Source of the DNA: Endothia cerciana
Lineage: Eukaryota > Ascomycota > Sordariomycetes > Diaporthales > Cryphonectriaceae
Assembly (NCBI GenBank): GCA_026119935.1
Contig: JALRMH010000033.1
Span: forward strand, 124,001-188,000
Direction of reading: 5' to 3'
Length of the DNA stretch: 64,000 nucleotides
Each line of letters starts with the position of its first letter. Within the stretch, counting starts at the first letter, position 1. Made by a program: the position numbers and the translations under genes. Below the pieces are notes generated by a model. The model ran no database searches and was not told the origin of the DNA. It saw only the letters and a program-made list of their open reading frames with translations. Below are positions 46,377 to 56,531 of the stretch, in pieces.

Positions 46377-48484
46377 ATGACCGGCCTCTCTTCTCTCCTC
46401 GTCCTGGGCGCATATGCCTTCCAGTCCGTCCTCGGCCGTCCAGATCCCAGCCGGGTATACGGCGACATCGTCAAGCGCTCGGTCGACTCATTCATCGCCA
46501 CGGAGAGCCCGATCGCCTTGAGCCGCGTGCTCTGCAACATCGGCTCCACAGGGTGCTACGCTGCGGGCGTGAACTCAGGCGTTGTCATTGCAAGCCCTGA
46601 CAAGACCAACCCGGACTACTGGTACACATGGACCAGAGACTCCGCCCTGACCTTCAAGGAGATCATCGACACGTTCTCGGATGACTACAACACCACTCTG
46701 CAACAGGAGATAGAGAACTATACCGCTGCTCAGGCCTATGTCCAGGGCGTGTCAAACCCCTCGGGCGACCTCACTGATGGTGGTCTCGGCCTTGGAGAGC
46801 CCAAGTTCAATGTTGACCTCAGCGCCTTCACAGGTTCTTGGGGTGAGTCCAACCGATCCTCTATATATATAGAAAGGCCCTCGTGCTTGATATAACAACC
46901 CTCCCCCGAGATCAAGACGTCCGTGACTGACATCAGCTCTAGGGAGACCCCAAAGAGACGGTCCTGCTCTCCGGGGGATCGCTTTGATGACCTACGCGAA
47001 CTGGCTGATCGACAATGGCTACACCTCGACAGTGACCAGCATCCTGTGGCCCATCATTGCAAACGACTTGAACTATGTCGCGGAGTACTGGTGAGTTTGT
47101 ACGCCCCGGGAAAGGTTGGGCTACCAGCCTGTGCTAAAGCCAAACCAGGAATCAGACCGGTTACGACCTCTGGGAAGAGATCAGCGGCAGTTCGTTCTTC
47201 ACCATTGCGAACCAGCATCGAGCGCTCGTCGAGGGTGCCACACTTGCCTCGGCGCTTGGGAAGTCGTCTACAGCCTATACCAACGTCGCGCCCCAGATCC
47301 TGTGCTTCCTTCAGAGCTTCTGGTCGTCCTCGAGCGGGTACATCCTCGCCAACATCAACGTCAATGATGGACGAACTGGCAAGGACGCAAATACCCTGCT
47401 CGGGTCGATCTCCACCTTTGACCCAAAGGCCGGATGCGACGACGCCACCTTCCAGCCATGCAGCGACAAGGCTCTGGCCAACCACAAGGTCGTCACAGAT
47501 TCATTCCGGTCTGTCTACAGTATCAACTCGGGCATTGCAGAGGGCACTGCTGTTGCCGTGGGTCGATACCCGGAGGACAGCTACCAAGGCGGGAACCCAT
47601 GGTACCTGTGCACCCTCGCTGCGGCTGAGCAGCTTTACGATTCCCTCATCGTGTGGGAGTCCCAGGGTTACATCCAGGTCACATCTACTTCCTTGGCCTT
47701 CTTCAGGGATCTGGACTCCTCGATCACCGCCGGCACCTACGAGTCCGGCTCAACCACTTACACAACCTTGTACAACGCCGTCTCGGCCTACGCTGACGGA
47801 TATCTGAACGTCATCGCGACCTATGCCGCATCAAATGGCTCCCTCTCGGAGCAGTTCAGCAAGTCGAATGGAGAGCCACTATCAGCCTATGACCTGACGT
47901 GGTCGTACGCCGCCTTCCTTTCGGCCATCAACCGCCGCGCTGGCATCAGCCCCGCGTCTTGGGTCGGATCCGGCAACTCGGTTCCCAGCACCTGTGCGGC
48001 CACCTCCGTGGCCGGGTCATACTCATCCGCCACCGCCACCTCTTTCCCCGCCTCTCAAACGCCCCAATCAGGGTACTCCACTACTGCGACCGCGGTGCCC
48101 ACGACAACGACCGGCACGGGAACGACGACGACCACCGCGACAGCGACATCGACCGGATGCACGACCGCCTCAACGATCGCAGTGACCTTCGACGAGGTGG
48201 TGACGACGACATACGGGGAGACCATCAAGATCTCCGGCGACATCGCCGCCCTCGGAGACTGGAACACAGCTGACGCGGTCGCGCTCAACGCCAACTCGTA
48301 CACATCGAGCAATCCGCTGTGGACCCTCACCATCGACCTGGCCACCGACCAGGTCATCCAGTACAAGTTCATCAACGTGGCCTCTGATGGCACGGTCACC
48401 TGGGAGTCCGACCCCAATCACACCGTCACGATCTCCGCGTCGTGCGCGACGGCCACTACGATCTCAAACACGTGGCAGAGCTAG
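46377..48484 (+). CDS. Glucoamylase: GH15 catalytic domain plus CBM20 starch-binding domain
   Basis: Secreted exo-hydrolase that releases glucose from the non-reducing ends of starch (EC 3.2.1.3). Exons 46377-46842, 46943-47090 and 47149-48484 give 649 residues. The N-terminus MTGLSSLLVLGAYAFQSVLG is a clear signal peptide. GH15 landmarks: YYTWTRDSAL-type motif (YWYTWTRDSALTFK), GSWGRPQRDGPALR rebuilt across intron 1, YDLWEEISGSSFFT with the catalytic acid E214 (equivalent of E179 in the Aspergillus enzyme), and NGEPLSAYDLTWSY with the base E447 (equivalent of E400). A Thr-rich linker (about 515-545, likely O-glycosylated) leads to the CBM20 domain (about 548-645; IAVTFDEVVTTTYGE, GDIAALGDWN, IQYKFINV). 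An in-frame ATG at 46302 would add 25 residues and bury the signal peptide, so I prefer 46377. Confidence 0.95.
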
Positions 48485-49202
48485 GGGCTGGTTGAGATGT
48501 GGGTTCTGGTCACGGAAACGTTTGTTGTGACGGCGGGAGAGAAGAAGAGCGCGGCGCGGCGCAAGCGGCAGGGGTGTTGGTACAGCTCAGGCAGCATGGT
48601 CTGTATAGTACGCAACCATACGTATAGAGTAACATAAGGAAGTAATGAAGCATAGTCAGCATTGAAATTCCAATCATATTGTCTTATCAAGCTGCTTTAA
48701 CTGTGGAATGACCCCTCAGCACCTCGTGGGGTTGCCATCTCTTCTCATTTTCTCCCTGATATACGGGCTCGCTCTCAAATACTTCCTCGCGCTCCATAGG
48801 ATAAATGCTCATTCGAGAGGGAAACCTAGCCATCCTCCCCTGAAGGGATGGCACAGCTCTTCTCCCAACGATGGTCCACTCGATACATAGCATCCAGCCT
48901 TTGCTTATTCGGAGCTAACAAGAAGGAGACGGCGAGGGCTTCGACTCTGGCAAGCGGGGCGTACACATCAAGACGGGATCCTTGGATATCGGGCCACCAG
49001 CCAGTGTTCCCGTGGATATGCGACGGAATGTTCCATAAAGACAGGTGTTTCTTATTGACTTGACCTCGCGACCCGGGCCCCACGTTCCCTCCCGCCGAGG
49101 AGTCCCCCGTGGCTATGTCCCAGGAGAACTGAACATGTCGCCCCGTGAGCCTCTCTTGACGCCTGCGCTGCTAAGCCTTCCCGGTCGTTGGCAAGGCCCT
49201 AA

Positions 49203-49250
49203 CTACCTACCTACCTACCTACCTACCTACCCACCCACCTACCCACCTTC
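49203..49250 (+). repeat. (CTAC)n microsatellite
   Basis: Seven perfect CTAC units followed by diverged units (CCAC, CTACCCAC). Confidence 0.9.
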
Positions 49251-49316
49251 CCAGCCCGTCTGCCGTCGGTGGGCTCCCGGAGCAGGTCGACATTGCTTCC
49301 CTTCTTGCTTCAGCAC

Positions 49317-49440
49317 CACACACACACACACACAAAAGTCCAGCTTCATAGCACTCACTGGTTGGGCGGCGGAAGGCCGGCCAGGCTGTTCACCCACCTG
49401 GGCCTCGCGCGGTGTTCCCGTGTGTGTGTGTGTGTGTGTG
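49317..49440. repeat. (CA)n and (GT)n facing runs
   Basis: (CA)9 at 49317-49334 and (GT)10 at 49420-49440 are reverse complements, separated by 85 bases. A single strand could fold into an 18-base-pair stem. Confidence 0.85.
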
Positions 49441-50041
49441 AGGGGCCACCCACGGACGGTGTGATGTGCGTTGGGAATACGCTTCTAGCATGTCGAGCTG
49501 TGACTCTGGCCGGGCGCGTTCACCCGCGAGCAGAGCGGCTGGGTTTGAGTCCCCCCGTTGTGGGACTCTGTGAGTAGGCAGAAGACGAAAGGATCCCGCC
49601 CGCCCCCCGGGTGGTGGGCAGACAGGCCGTTGTTTCTTTTCGACAGGACAAGACAGCCAAGACCTGCAGAGGTATAAACACATCAATTCCTGACGGGTAT
49701 CCTAGGTATAATACGTCGAAGTAGAAATAAGTGTAAGTTTTGTTACAGCGGGTAAGTCGTCGTGTGCCTCGCGTGGTATATCGTGGACAAAACAAAAAAA
49801 GAACAACAAGACGGTAAGGCAAGACCACCAAATGATCGTCGAGAAGGGGAAACAGATCTCATCCGCGCCAGCGATGCCGATACCCTTGTTCCATGCCCAT
49901 GCAGTCATTCCGGTGCCTGTATTCCGCGCCACCCCCCCCCCCCACTCTCTTTCGTTCATCAGCCGTATACAGAATAGATCATGCCCTTTCATAGTCGTCG
50001 TTATCGCTCAAACCATTCCCCCCCCCCCCCCAACCTTTCTC

Positions 50042-51811
50042 TCAGCCCCAAGGCAGGTCCCGATCCCCGACCCGGGTACAGGTCAGGTAGCCGATCGCCT
50101 CCGCCGCCCTGCTCCCGCCGGCCAGGTCCAGCTCGAGCCCGCTCCCCATGAGCGGCCGCACCATCTCCCGCGCGAGCGTCTTGAGCTCGTCAACCCTCTT
50201 CTCGAACCGCCGCAGGTTGTCGCGGCTGTACATGTCGGGCGTGAGCTTGAGGAACCTCTTGCACTCGTCGTGGCCCAGGAACCCAGCGCCCGCGGGGTTG
50301 CCCAGGGTCCTGTACGTCCTCCCCAGCGAGGACAGCGGCGGGATGGCGGGCACGGCGAGGGCGGCGGGGCTGGCGGCGGGCACGAGCGCGGTGGAGTTGG
50401 CCGTGTTCCCCCCCGGGCTCGCCCTGTGCCGGCCGGTGTTGGCGCCCACGGCGCCGCCCCTCGAGCTGGTGGGCGGGTGGGGCGGCGCCGGCGCCGGCGT
50501 GGTGTTGTCGGCCAGCCACTGCCGGAACAGGCTCACGGCCAGCCAGTCGAGGTACCCCGTCGCGGGCGTGACCCTCTCGCCGGACCTGGTGGTCAGGTTC
50601 AGCCGGAACAGCCTGCCCTCGACCCTCGCGACCGTCTCCTCCAGCTCGTCGATCTTGTCCTCGATGATGTCGATCACCGCCTCGGGCATGGTGTTCCTGA
50701 GGCTCCTCTCGCCCGCGGGCCACTGGCCCACGACGTGGATCAGGGCCTCCTGGAAGATGATCCGGCTCCGCGCGAGGTAGCCCAGGCGCAGGTAGCTGAT
50801 GGGGTACTTTGCGATCTGCTTCCACAGCCGGCTCTGGAACTGCAGCAGGTGGTGGTCGACACGGGGCCCCACGACGGCCAGGGCGTCGTACTGGTCCGCG
50901 AGGGTCAGGAGCGACTTGCACTGCACGTAGGCGTCGGCGATGTTGATCCCGTCGAGGACGGGCGGGTGGTTGTACATTATGCGGAAGAGGTTGTCGTAGT
51001 CTCGCAGTATATCCTGCTCGTCCTGTGTCGGCGGGGGGAGGTCGGCGGCCGTGGCCGGCGGCGGGTAGCTGTAGCCTGCGGGGTTGCTGTTCGAGGTGAG
51101 CGGGAGGTTCGCGACGGAGCGGAAGAAGTCGCGCGGCGTCGAGTGCGAGTGTGCGTGTTTCCGCCCCCCGCCGGGCGCCGAGACGCTGCTGCTCGTCGTC
51201 CCGCCGAAGATGGACGTGGGGCTCGTCAGGCCGCCCGCCGCCGAGTTCCTGGCCGCCGTATCTCCCGGGCTGGGCCCGCCCTCCTCCTTCTGCACCAGCA
51301 TCGGTATGTCGTCCCCGCCCGCCCCGCAGTCGAGCTCATACCGCCACCTCTTCCGCGGGGTGCCTATCCTCGCGACCGCCCCGGCGCCCTCCTCCCCTAT
51401 CCTCGCCAGCTCGCTCCCGGGCGCCGCGGCGGGCGCGGGCAGCTCCTTGGCGCGGCTCCACGGCTCGCTGGTGCTCGCCTCGAAGAACCCGCTGCACCGG
51501 GTCAGCGTGTGCCGGTGCAGCAGGTAGCGGTTCTCGTGGCCGCTGGGGACCCTGACGACGATCTCGACGTCGCCCGAGTGGCTGAACCAGGGGAACTCGT
51601 TCTGCGGGACGTAGGCGCTGCCGCCGCCCGCGTACGATCGGTTGTAGTGCCGGCGGTCGTGTTGCTCCCGGCGTGAGGAGGCGCGGTGGCGACCGGTCGT
51701 GGAGGCCGTACCGACGACCGACTTGGCGGCGCCGCGGAGGGTGAGGAGGGTCGTCGAGCCGGACGAGGCGCCCGAGCCCGAGAGCGAGGAGTGGTCGGGT
51801 TGGGAGACCAT
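50042..51811 (-). CDS. BTB/POZ-domain protein with a long insertion in the fold
   Basis: One frame of 589 residues, ATG at 51811. After a disordered basic N-terminus, residues about 80-118 carry the first BTB half (GDVEIVVRVPSGHENRYLLH, HTLTRCSGFFEAS). The second half appears only at about 263-330 (QDILRDYDNLFRIMYNHPP, AYVQCKSLLTLADQYDAL), so the fold is interrupted by about 145 mostly low-complexity residues. These contain a short conserved-looking stretch (RWRYELDCGAGGDDIPMLV). The C-terminal half is helical (WKQIAKYPISYLRLGYL, IIEDKIDELEETVARVEGR) with a Pro/Ala insertion. BTB proteins often act as homodimers or Cullin-3 adaptors; no BACK, Kelch or zinc-finger domain is visible, so the role is open. 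The codon bias is extremely GC-rich. Confidence 0.8.
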   Translation of the reverse strand: MVSQPDHSSLSGSGASSGSTTLLTLRGAAKSVVGTASTTGRHRASSRREQHDRRHYNRSYAGGGSAYVPQNEFPWFSHSGDVEIVVRVPSGHENRYLLHRHTLTRCSGFFEASTSEPWSRAKELPAPAAAPGSELARIGEEGAGAVARIGTPRKRWRYELDCGAGGDDIPMLVQKEEGGPSPGDTAARNSAAGGLTSPTSIFGGTTSSSVSAPGGGRKHAHSHSTPRDFFRSVANLPLTSNSNPAGYSYPPPATAADLPPPTQDEQDILRDYDNLFRIMYNHPPVLDGINIADAYVQCKSLLTLADQYDALAVVGPRVDHHLLQFQSRLWKQIAKYPISYLRLGYLARSRIIFQEALIHVVGQWPAGERSLRNTMPEAVIDIIEDKIDELEETVARVEGRLFRLNLTTRSGERVTPATGYLDWLAVSLFRQWLADNTTPAPAPPHPPTSSRGGAVGANTGRHRASPGGNTANSTALVPAASPAALAVPAIPPLSSLGRTYRTLGNPAGAGFLGHDECKRFLKLTPDMYSRDNLRRFEKRVDELKTLAREMVRPLMGSGLELDLAGGSRAAEAIGYLTCTRVGDRDLPWG

Positions 51812-52540
51812 GGTGGGCGGCGGGCTGTGGAGATGTTGATGGGCTGGCTCACTAAGCGGCCTGCAATAAACAGGCGCGGCCTGAACAGGTGGCCGTATGG
51901 TCGTGGAATGCGGTTCAGAACGGCTTCGACTCGGCCTGGCTCAGAAGGTAGGTTGAATTTGAGGGATCGCGAGGCGGGCTAATGGTTGCGGTCGATCGGT
52001 CGGTCGGTCGAGAGATTGACGTCGGTATCTCGTGTGGCTGGGGAAACAAGCCCGCAGGAGTTGCACCGGTACTCGCAGTCCACCTGCAAGAAACAGGAAG
52101 GGAGGGGTCAGACGAGCAACACCAAGATCAGATGAGCTCAGATCAGGACGTGCGGACCAGGATCCATTCGACCAGAAAAATCCCATATGGCAAGATTTCC
52201 CATCTCCTGGACGCAAGGTGTAATGTAACCAGGACAGAATAAAGTGTCGAAGACAATAATCCTGGGGGGAAGACAAGAGAACAACAATATCGACTAACCC
52301 TGCCCAGCAGTCCACGGCTGCTGCTGGTGCTGCACGAGCTGGTGGACGGTCACCGCAGCCAGCCCGATTGCTGAGTGGATGGGCTCACGGGGTTGGCGAG
52401 GCGGTGCCTGTCTGTCACGCAGCTTTGTTCGCCACCAAGCATCCAGGGGCTCCTTAGGCGATCTCGAACCGCAGTCGACGGTCCCTATTGGAGAGTTCTC
52501 CAGCCTCTTAGGAAGTTTCCGGGGCAGAGAGAGAAAAATA

Positions 52541-52582
<42 letters not shown>

Positions 52583-53607
52583 AGGGATCTGCGGATCAGG
52601 GAGCAATTAAGAACGGGGAGGGAATAAGACGGCGAGAGAGGGTCGAGGGAAATCCACGGAAGAGACGAGGGAATGCAAGGGGGGAATATGGAAGAGAAAT
52701 ACAAAAGGAAGAAGAGGTCGATCCCGACCATCTATCTGTCTACGCGCCGCATTCATCAAAGTTCTCCTTACCTTCGCTCCCTCCTCCCTCACAACACCCC
52801 CCCCCCCACATAAGGGATCTCTTCTTTTCTCGTGTCCCCTCGTCGCGTATCATCCGCATCCCTCCCTTGCCCTCTGAAGGCCGCCGCAGCACCGGGTCGT
52901 GCACTGCGGTCCAGACGAATCCGACCGCTGTACTGACATCTCATGCACACCAACCTTGTCATGGGGCCAAGGAAAACAAAAAGAAAATGTATGCATTGCA
53001 TATTTTGTATGTAACCTTCGCCGCTGGGGTTCCCTCCAGCATCTTATCGCCCGGCAGACGTTTTCAGCCTATCAACGGGCCGACACTGGCTCGGTCGAAA
53101 ACCCGCCTACCAAACCAGACGAGTCGACTGCACCGGCTTCATGGGTTGGGTTGATGGCCGGTGGTGGTCCAGGGAAAGGCTTTGATTTGCTTGCACTTGA
53201 TCAAAATTCTCCACCCCTCATCCACTAATGGGCGTATGCGGCTCCTCGTCTTCCGTACGTCAACCCAGGATGCACGCGCTTCAAATCATGAAACAGGGTC
53301 GGCAAAATGCTTCAGATCCGCGCTCGTGAACGCGCTTTTCATTTTCGGCGTTGTTTTGCTAAGTGTGTGCAGCTAATAGTACATGGCTAGAAAAGCAGAA
53401 AGTAATTCCATTGCAAAGACGCCCCTTTAGGTCGCCAATTACCTTTTGTGTCCCCGTATGTCGCGTTGGCTTTCAATCGCCCGAGAAGGCAAAGTATCGC
53501 TACGCCGGCGCCCTTGTCGGGCGCAACCCAGATTCCGCAAGACGCCCCCAACCAGAACCGGAACGAAACAAGTCATCTGTTCAACGCCAATCCAGTAGTG
53601 CAGTCAT
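51812..53607. other. Intergenic region with GA tract
   Basis: 5' flank of the BTB gene and 3' flank of the next minus-strand gene. A purine tract (AGAGAG with interruptions) is at 52526-52582; read from the BTB side it is a CT tract about 0.7 kb upstream of the start. A C-run is at 52798-52807. No gene seen. Confidence 0.6.
52526..52582 (+). repeat. (GA)n purine tract
   Basis: Interrupted AG repeats with one AAAAAT and one AT break. This could form a triplex or serve as a CT-box on the minus strand. Confidence 0.9.
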
Positions 53608-54555
53608 TCAGCTCATGTCCACGTCCATGTCGGGGACGGTGGTTGTCGGTGCGGGCCGGTTGGCGTCCATAGCATGAGCTCGGGGGGATGCAGCAGCAGC
53701 CATGGCCTCCCCATCGAAGACCGGCGGTGACGATTTGAGGTTCCGAAGAGCGCAATGAGCATTGCGGCTCACGAGGCGACCCTCGCGCAGGTCATCAGCA
53801 AAGAGGAAAAAGCCCTCGCGCGCTTCGACAAGGTAGGCGTTCAGCCCCTTGCTCTGAAGCCGGATCTTGGCATCGGCGACGGGAAAGTGATTCTCAATAT
53901 AGCGTTGCCAGCCACGAGCAGCGGCTTGGATGTGTCCGTCCGCGCTGAGCTGCGCCCACCCAATGCCAAGGTGCATTGTGAACTCGTCAACCACAGGTTG
54001 GGAAGGCGCCTCGGGAGAGTTCTCGTGGCCCGGGCTACCCCTGGGCTGGGCAGCCTGGACAGGAGCAGGCGTGTCGTTTGTGAAGGTGAGGCGCTGCGAC
54101 TTGTGGCTCCGCAGGGATGGTCGCTCCTGGGAGAGCTTCTCTTGCTCAGCAATAGCCTCGTCGAGCTTGCGGGCATGCTCCTGGGCCGCCTTCTCCTCGA
54201 CCCATGTACCGGACTGGCTGGTGGCATCGACGACATAGCCAGTCTTCTTCTTGATGAGTACCATCCCAGGGCCGTATTCCCACTCGTCCTCGGCCTCTTC
54301 GACCTTGGGAGCTGGGACGACCTTGTCCGGCTCGTCGAGGTTGGCTGCTGCCTCATCCCTGGACCGCTTTCTGCCGGCGAATGTTGCAGTGGATTGCAGT
54401 ATCGGATGGCTGGAGCACGAGACTGAATGGCTGAAGGACTGGGACTGGGACTGGTGTGAGAAGATAGGCTTGTCGAACGGTGACTGGTGGGCGGCCTGAG
54501 GCTGGATGCCCAAGACAGGCGAGGCGACGGAGTAGCTGCGATCGAAGTACGCCAT
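53608..54555 (-). CDS. Conserved-looking fungal protein, function unknown
   Basis: One frame of 315 residues, ATG at 54555 (MAYFDRSYSVASPVLG). The first part is Ser/Gln-rich and contains a basic GRKRSRDEA, a possible nuclear signal. A small ordered block follows (WEYGPGMVLIKKKTGYVVD), then a coiled-coil-like helix (EEKAAQEHARKLDEAIAEQEK). The C-terminal half has a compact block of about 80 residues with aromatic residues (TMHLGIGWAQLSADGHIQAA, ARGWQRYIENHFPV, AYLVEAREGFFLFADDL), which looks folded. No transmembrane segment or signal peptide. I suspect a nuclear protein but do not recognise the family. Its upstream side holds a long GA/CT tract. Confidence 0.7.
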   Translation of the reverse strand: MAYFDRSYSVASPVLGIQPQAAHQSPFDKPIFSHQSQSQSFSHSVSCSSHPILQSTATFAGRKRSRDEAAANLDEPDKVVPAPKVEEAEDEWEYGPGMVLIKKKTGYVVDATSQSGTWVEEKAAQEHARKLDEAIAEQEKLSQERPSLRSHKSQRLTFTNDTPAPVQAAQPRGSPGHENSPEAPSQPVVDEFTMHLGIGWAQLSADGHIQAAARGWQRYIENHFPVADAKIRLQSKGLNAYLVEAREGFFLFADDLREGRLVSRNAHCALRNLKSSPPVFDGEAMAAAASPRAHAMDANRPAPTTTVPDMDVDMS

Positions 54556-55060
54556 CGTGATCTGTGAGTATTGCAGGTGAGATGACCAAACCAGAGTTTT
54601 GCTAGAGATGCTGGATCAGTCGCGACCAAGGTACTACGCCCTGTAGTGAGAAGCCGGTAGTCAATCAATTGGACCCGCAGGTGTGGTGTTGTTGACGCGA
54701 CGAGGTTGTTGGCAGAGGCGTGTCGGATGCGCGTAGGGTGGCTGGCCGGCGAGGCTGTAAACGGGGAGGAGAACAAGTAAATAGTGGACTAGGTGAGACC
54801 CGTACCAAGAGGACAGGGCTGAGGAGGGCGGTCGGCAGCGGCAACGAGGACCAACCGACCGACTGACACAGGGCAGGAGGGCGGCAAGAGAGAAGAGGAG
54901 AGAAAGGGTGGGTAGGGCTGATGATATGTGTGGCAGCGGGAGTGAAACCCAGGTGAAGATGTGGTGGTAGGCTGGGGTGGAATGATGTGGAAGTGAAGAA
55001 GAGGAAGGATGAGGAGGGACAATGTGAAAGGGGAAGAACAGAAGATATGAAGGTCTGTAA

Positions 55061-55098
55061 GAGCGGGAGGGGGAGGGGGAGAGGGAGAGGGAGAGAGG

Positions 55099-55138
<40 letters not shown>

Positions 55139-55153
55139 GAGAGGAGAGGAGAG
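55061..55153 (+). repeat. Long GA/GGGAGA purine tract
   Basis: Over 90 bases almost purely purine: GGGGAGAGGGAGAG, then (GA)n, then AGGAG units. It faces the start of the minus-strand gene at 54555, where it reads as a CT-rich promoter element. Confidence 0.9.
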
Positions 55154-55324
55154 ACTGGGAATGGGAAGCCCGAAGAGACGAGCTCGGGAAGGAAGTGCAA
55201 GAGCAGAGCAGCAGCAGGCACAGGTGCAGAATGATGCGGGTTGCGATTGTCGCTGCAGTGCGGCGTTCCTACTGTCCCCAGGTTGAGCTGCCCTCCCCAT
55301 GCCCTCCTCGCCCGCTCTCCTCAT

Positions 55325-55370
55325 AGTACCACAGTACCATAGTACCATACCAAAGTAGTATGTACCATAG
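55325..55370. repeat. Short repeats of AGTACCAT
   Basis: AGTACCACAGTACCATAGTACC is followed by more GTACCATA copies in both spacings; similar GGTACT pairs recur at about 55421-55435. Confidence 0.6.
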
Positions 55371-56531
55371 TAGCAGCAGACCTGGGCACGCTGGGGGGGT
55401 CCACAGCCAGGCCGGCAAGGGGTACTTTGGTACTCCCGTGGGAAAAGGCTGACTGAGCAGGACGAAGGGCCTGCCCAAAGAAGCTAGCACTCGTCTGGCC
55501 CCAGGGCACAAGGCCTCCACTGTGAGCTTTTGAGATCCGTGGGGGCTTGATTCGTCGGGTCGGCGGGGCGCCCCAGACCCTCTCAGCCCCTTTCTGGTCT
55601 AGCTCTGTCTCACAAGTCTCGACAAATGTCGTGGGCCGAGTGGCCGGCTCCGGCTACTACTGTACATGGTATTGCGCAAGTGTGGAGTCAATAGCAGCTT
55701 TTCCCTGTTCCCCAAGAAGGCCTCGCCTCGCCTCGCTAATGACCAGGATCTTTTCTCCCGTCCAGCGTGCTCAGCTGAGCAGGCGGGATTGTCGGCAGTC
55801 CCTTGGCCGCGCTCCTGTGGCCTCAGGCACTTACTTTCTGATAAGCACTCCTGGCCGTCGATTTCAGCCGATGTCCGTTGCATTCACCCCAGCCATGTCC
55901 TTGTTTGCTCGGTGCCGGAGCCTCCAGGCCTCAAAACCTTCTGGTCCAGTTTTTGCCGCTGGCTGATCATCCGCGGCCTGCCAAGACGATGCCCGCCGCT
56001 CCGGTGTCGTGCCAGGTGGAAAGGAGACGTGCAAAGCTTGTTCGTGCTCTGGTCTTGCTCAAGAGATCGTGGCAAGCAGCTCCCTCTTCCCGCACCAAAA
56101 ATATCGAGCAGGGAGTCGGAATTTTCGCTTGGCTGTCAGCATACCAATGACTCGGCAACGCCTTGATTCGCCAGCCTGCACAGCATCCATCTTTCTGGCG
56201 GTGAAGTTTGTCAACACGTATGTTCCTCTCAGCGCTCTGCTCCTCGAGAGATTTGCGGCCACCTGGAAGGACGGGCGTGCAAACGCGAAATGGGCGTCTG
56301 GTAGGTTGACTCTCTGATATTGTTATTCTAGCCCTGTCAGAGTTCAATGCCCGCCCTCCTTGGCCGAGTCTTCTTCCTCAGGCTTGATTAACAAATACAG
56401 CCCCGACATTCTGATGCTACGAGACTCCTGCCATTCTTATCTTCTTCGCCATCAGACAGCATTTCTCTTCTGTGGCTCCGCCGCCCGATCTAGTGATACG
56501 TCTTCCTTCTTCAACCAGCCTACCTGGAATC

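Larger units (their letters stand above)
48485..50041. other. Intergenic region with several microsatellites
   Basis: Convergent 3' flanks of the glucoamylase and BTB genes. It contains (CTAC)n at 49203-49232, (CA)9 at 49317-49334, (GT)10 at 49420-49440, and C-runs at 49932-49943 and 50018-50031. The open frame that runs from here into 51676 on the plus strand is antisense to the BTB gene and not coding. Confidence 0.6.
54556..56531. other. Intergenic region with long GA tract and GTACCA repeats
   Basis: 2 kb between two minus-strand genes. The purine tract at 55061-55153 is, on the minus strand, a CT-rich leader or promoter about 0.5 kb before the ATG of the preceding gene. Repeated AGTACCAT units lie at 55325-55370. 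Frames such as 55547-55966 and 54661-55221 are low-complexity shadows. Confidence 0.55.

Noticed and set aside
49832..51676. Plus-strand open frame of 614 codons
   Set aside because: It is antisense to the BTB gene and the amino-acid mix (Arg, Pro, Gly, Val) is the usual shadow of GC-rich coding sequence. No ATG-led leader or domain.
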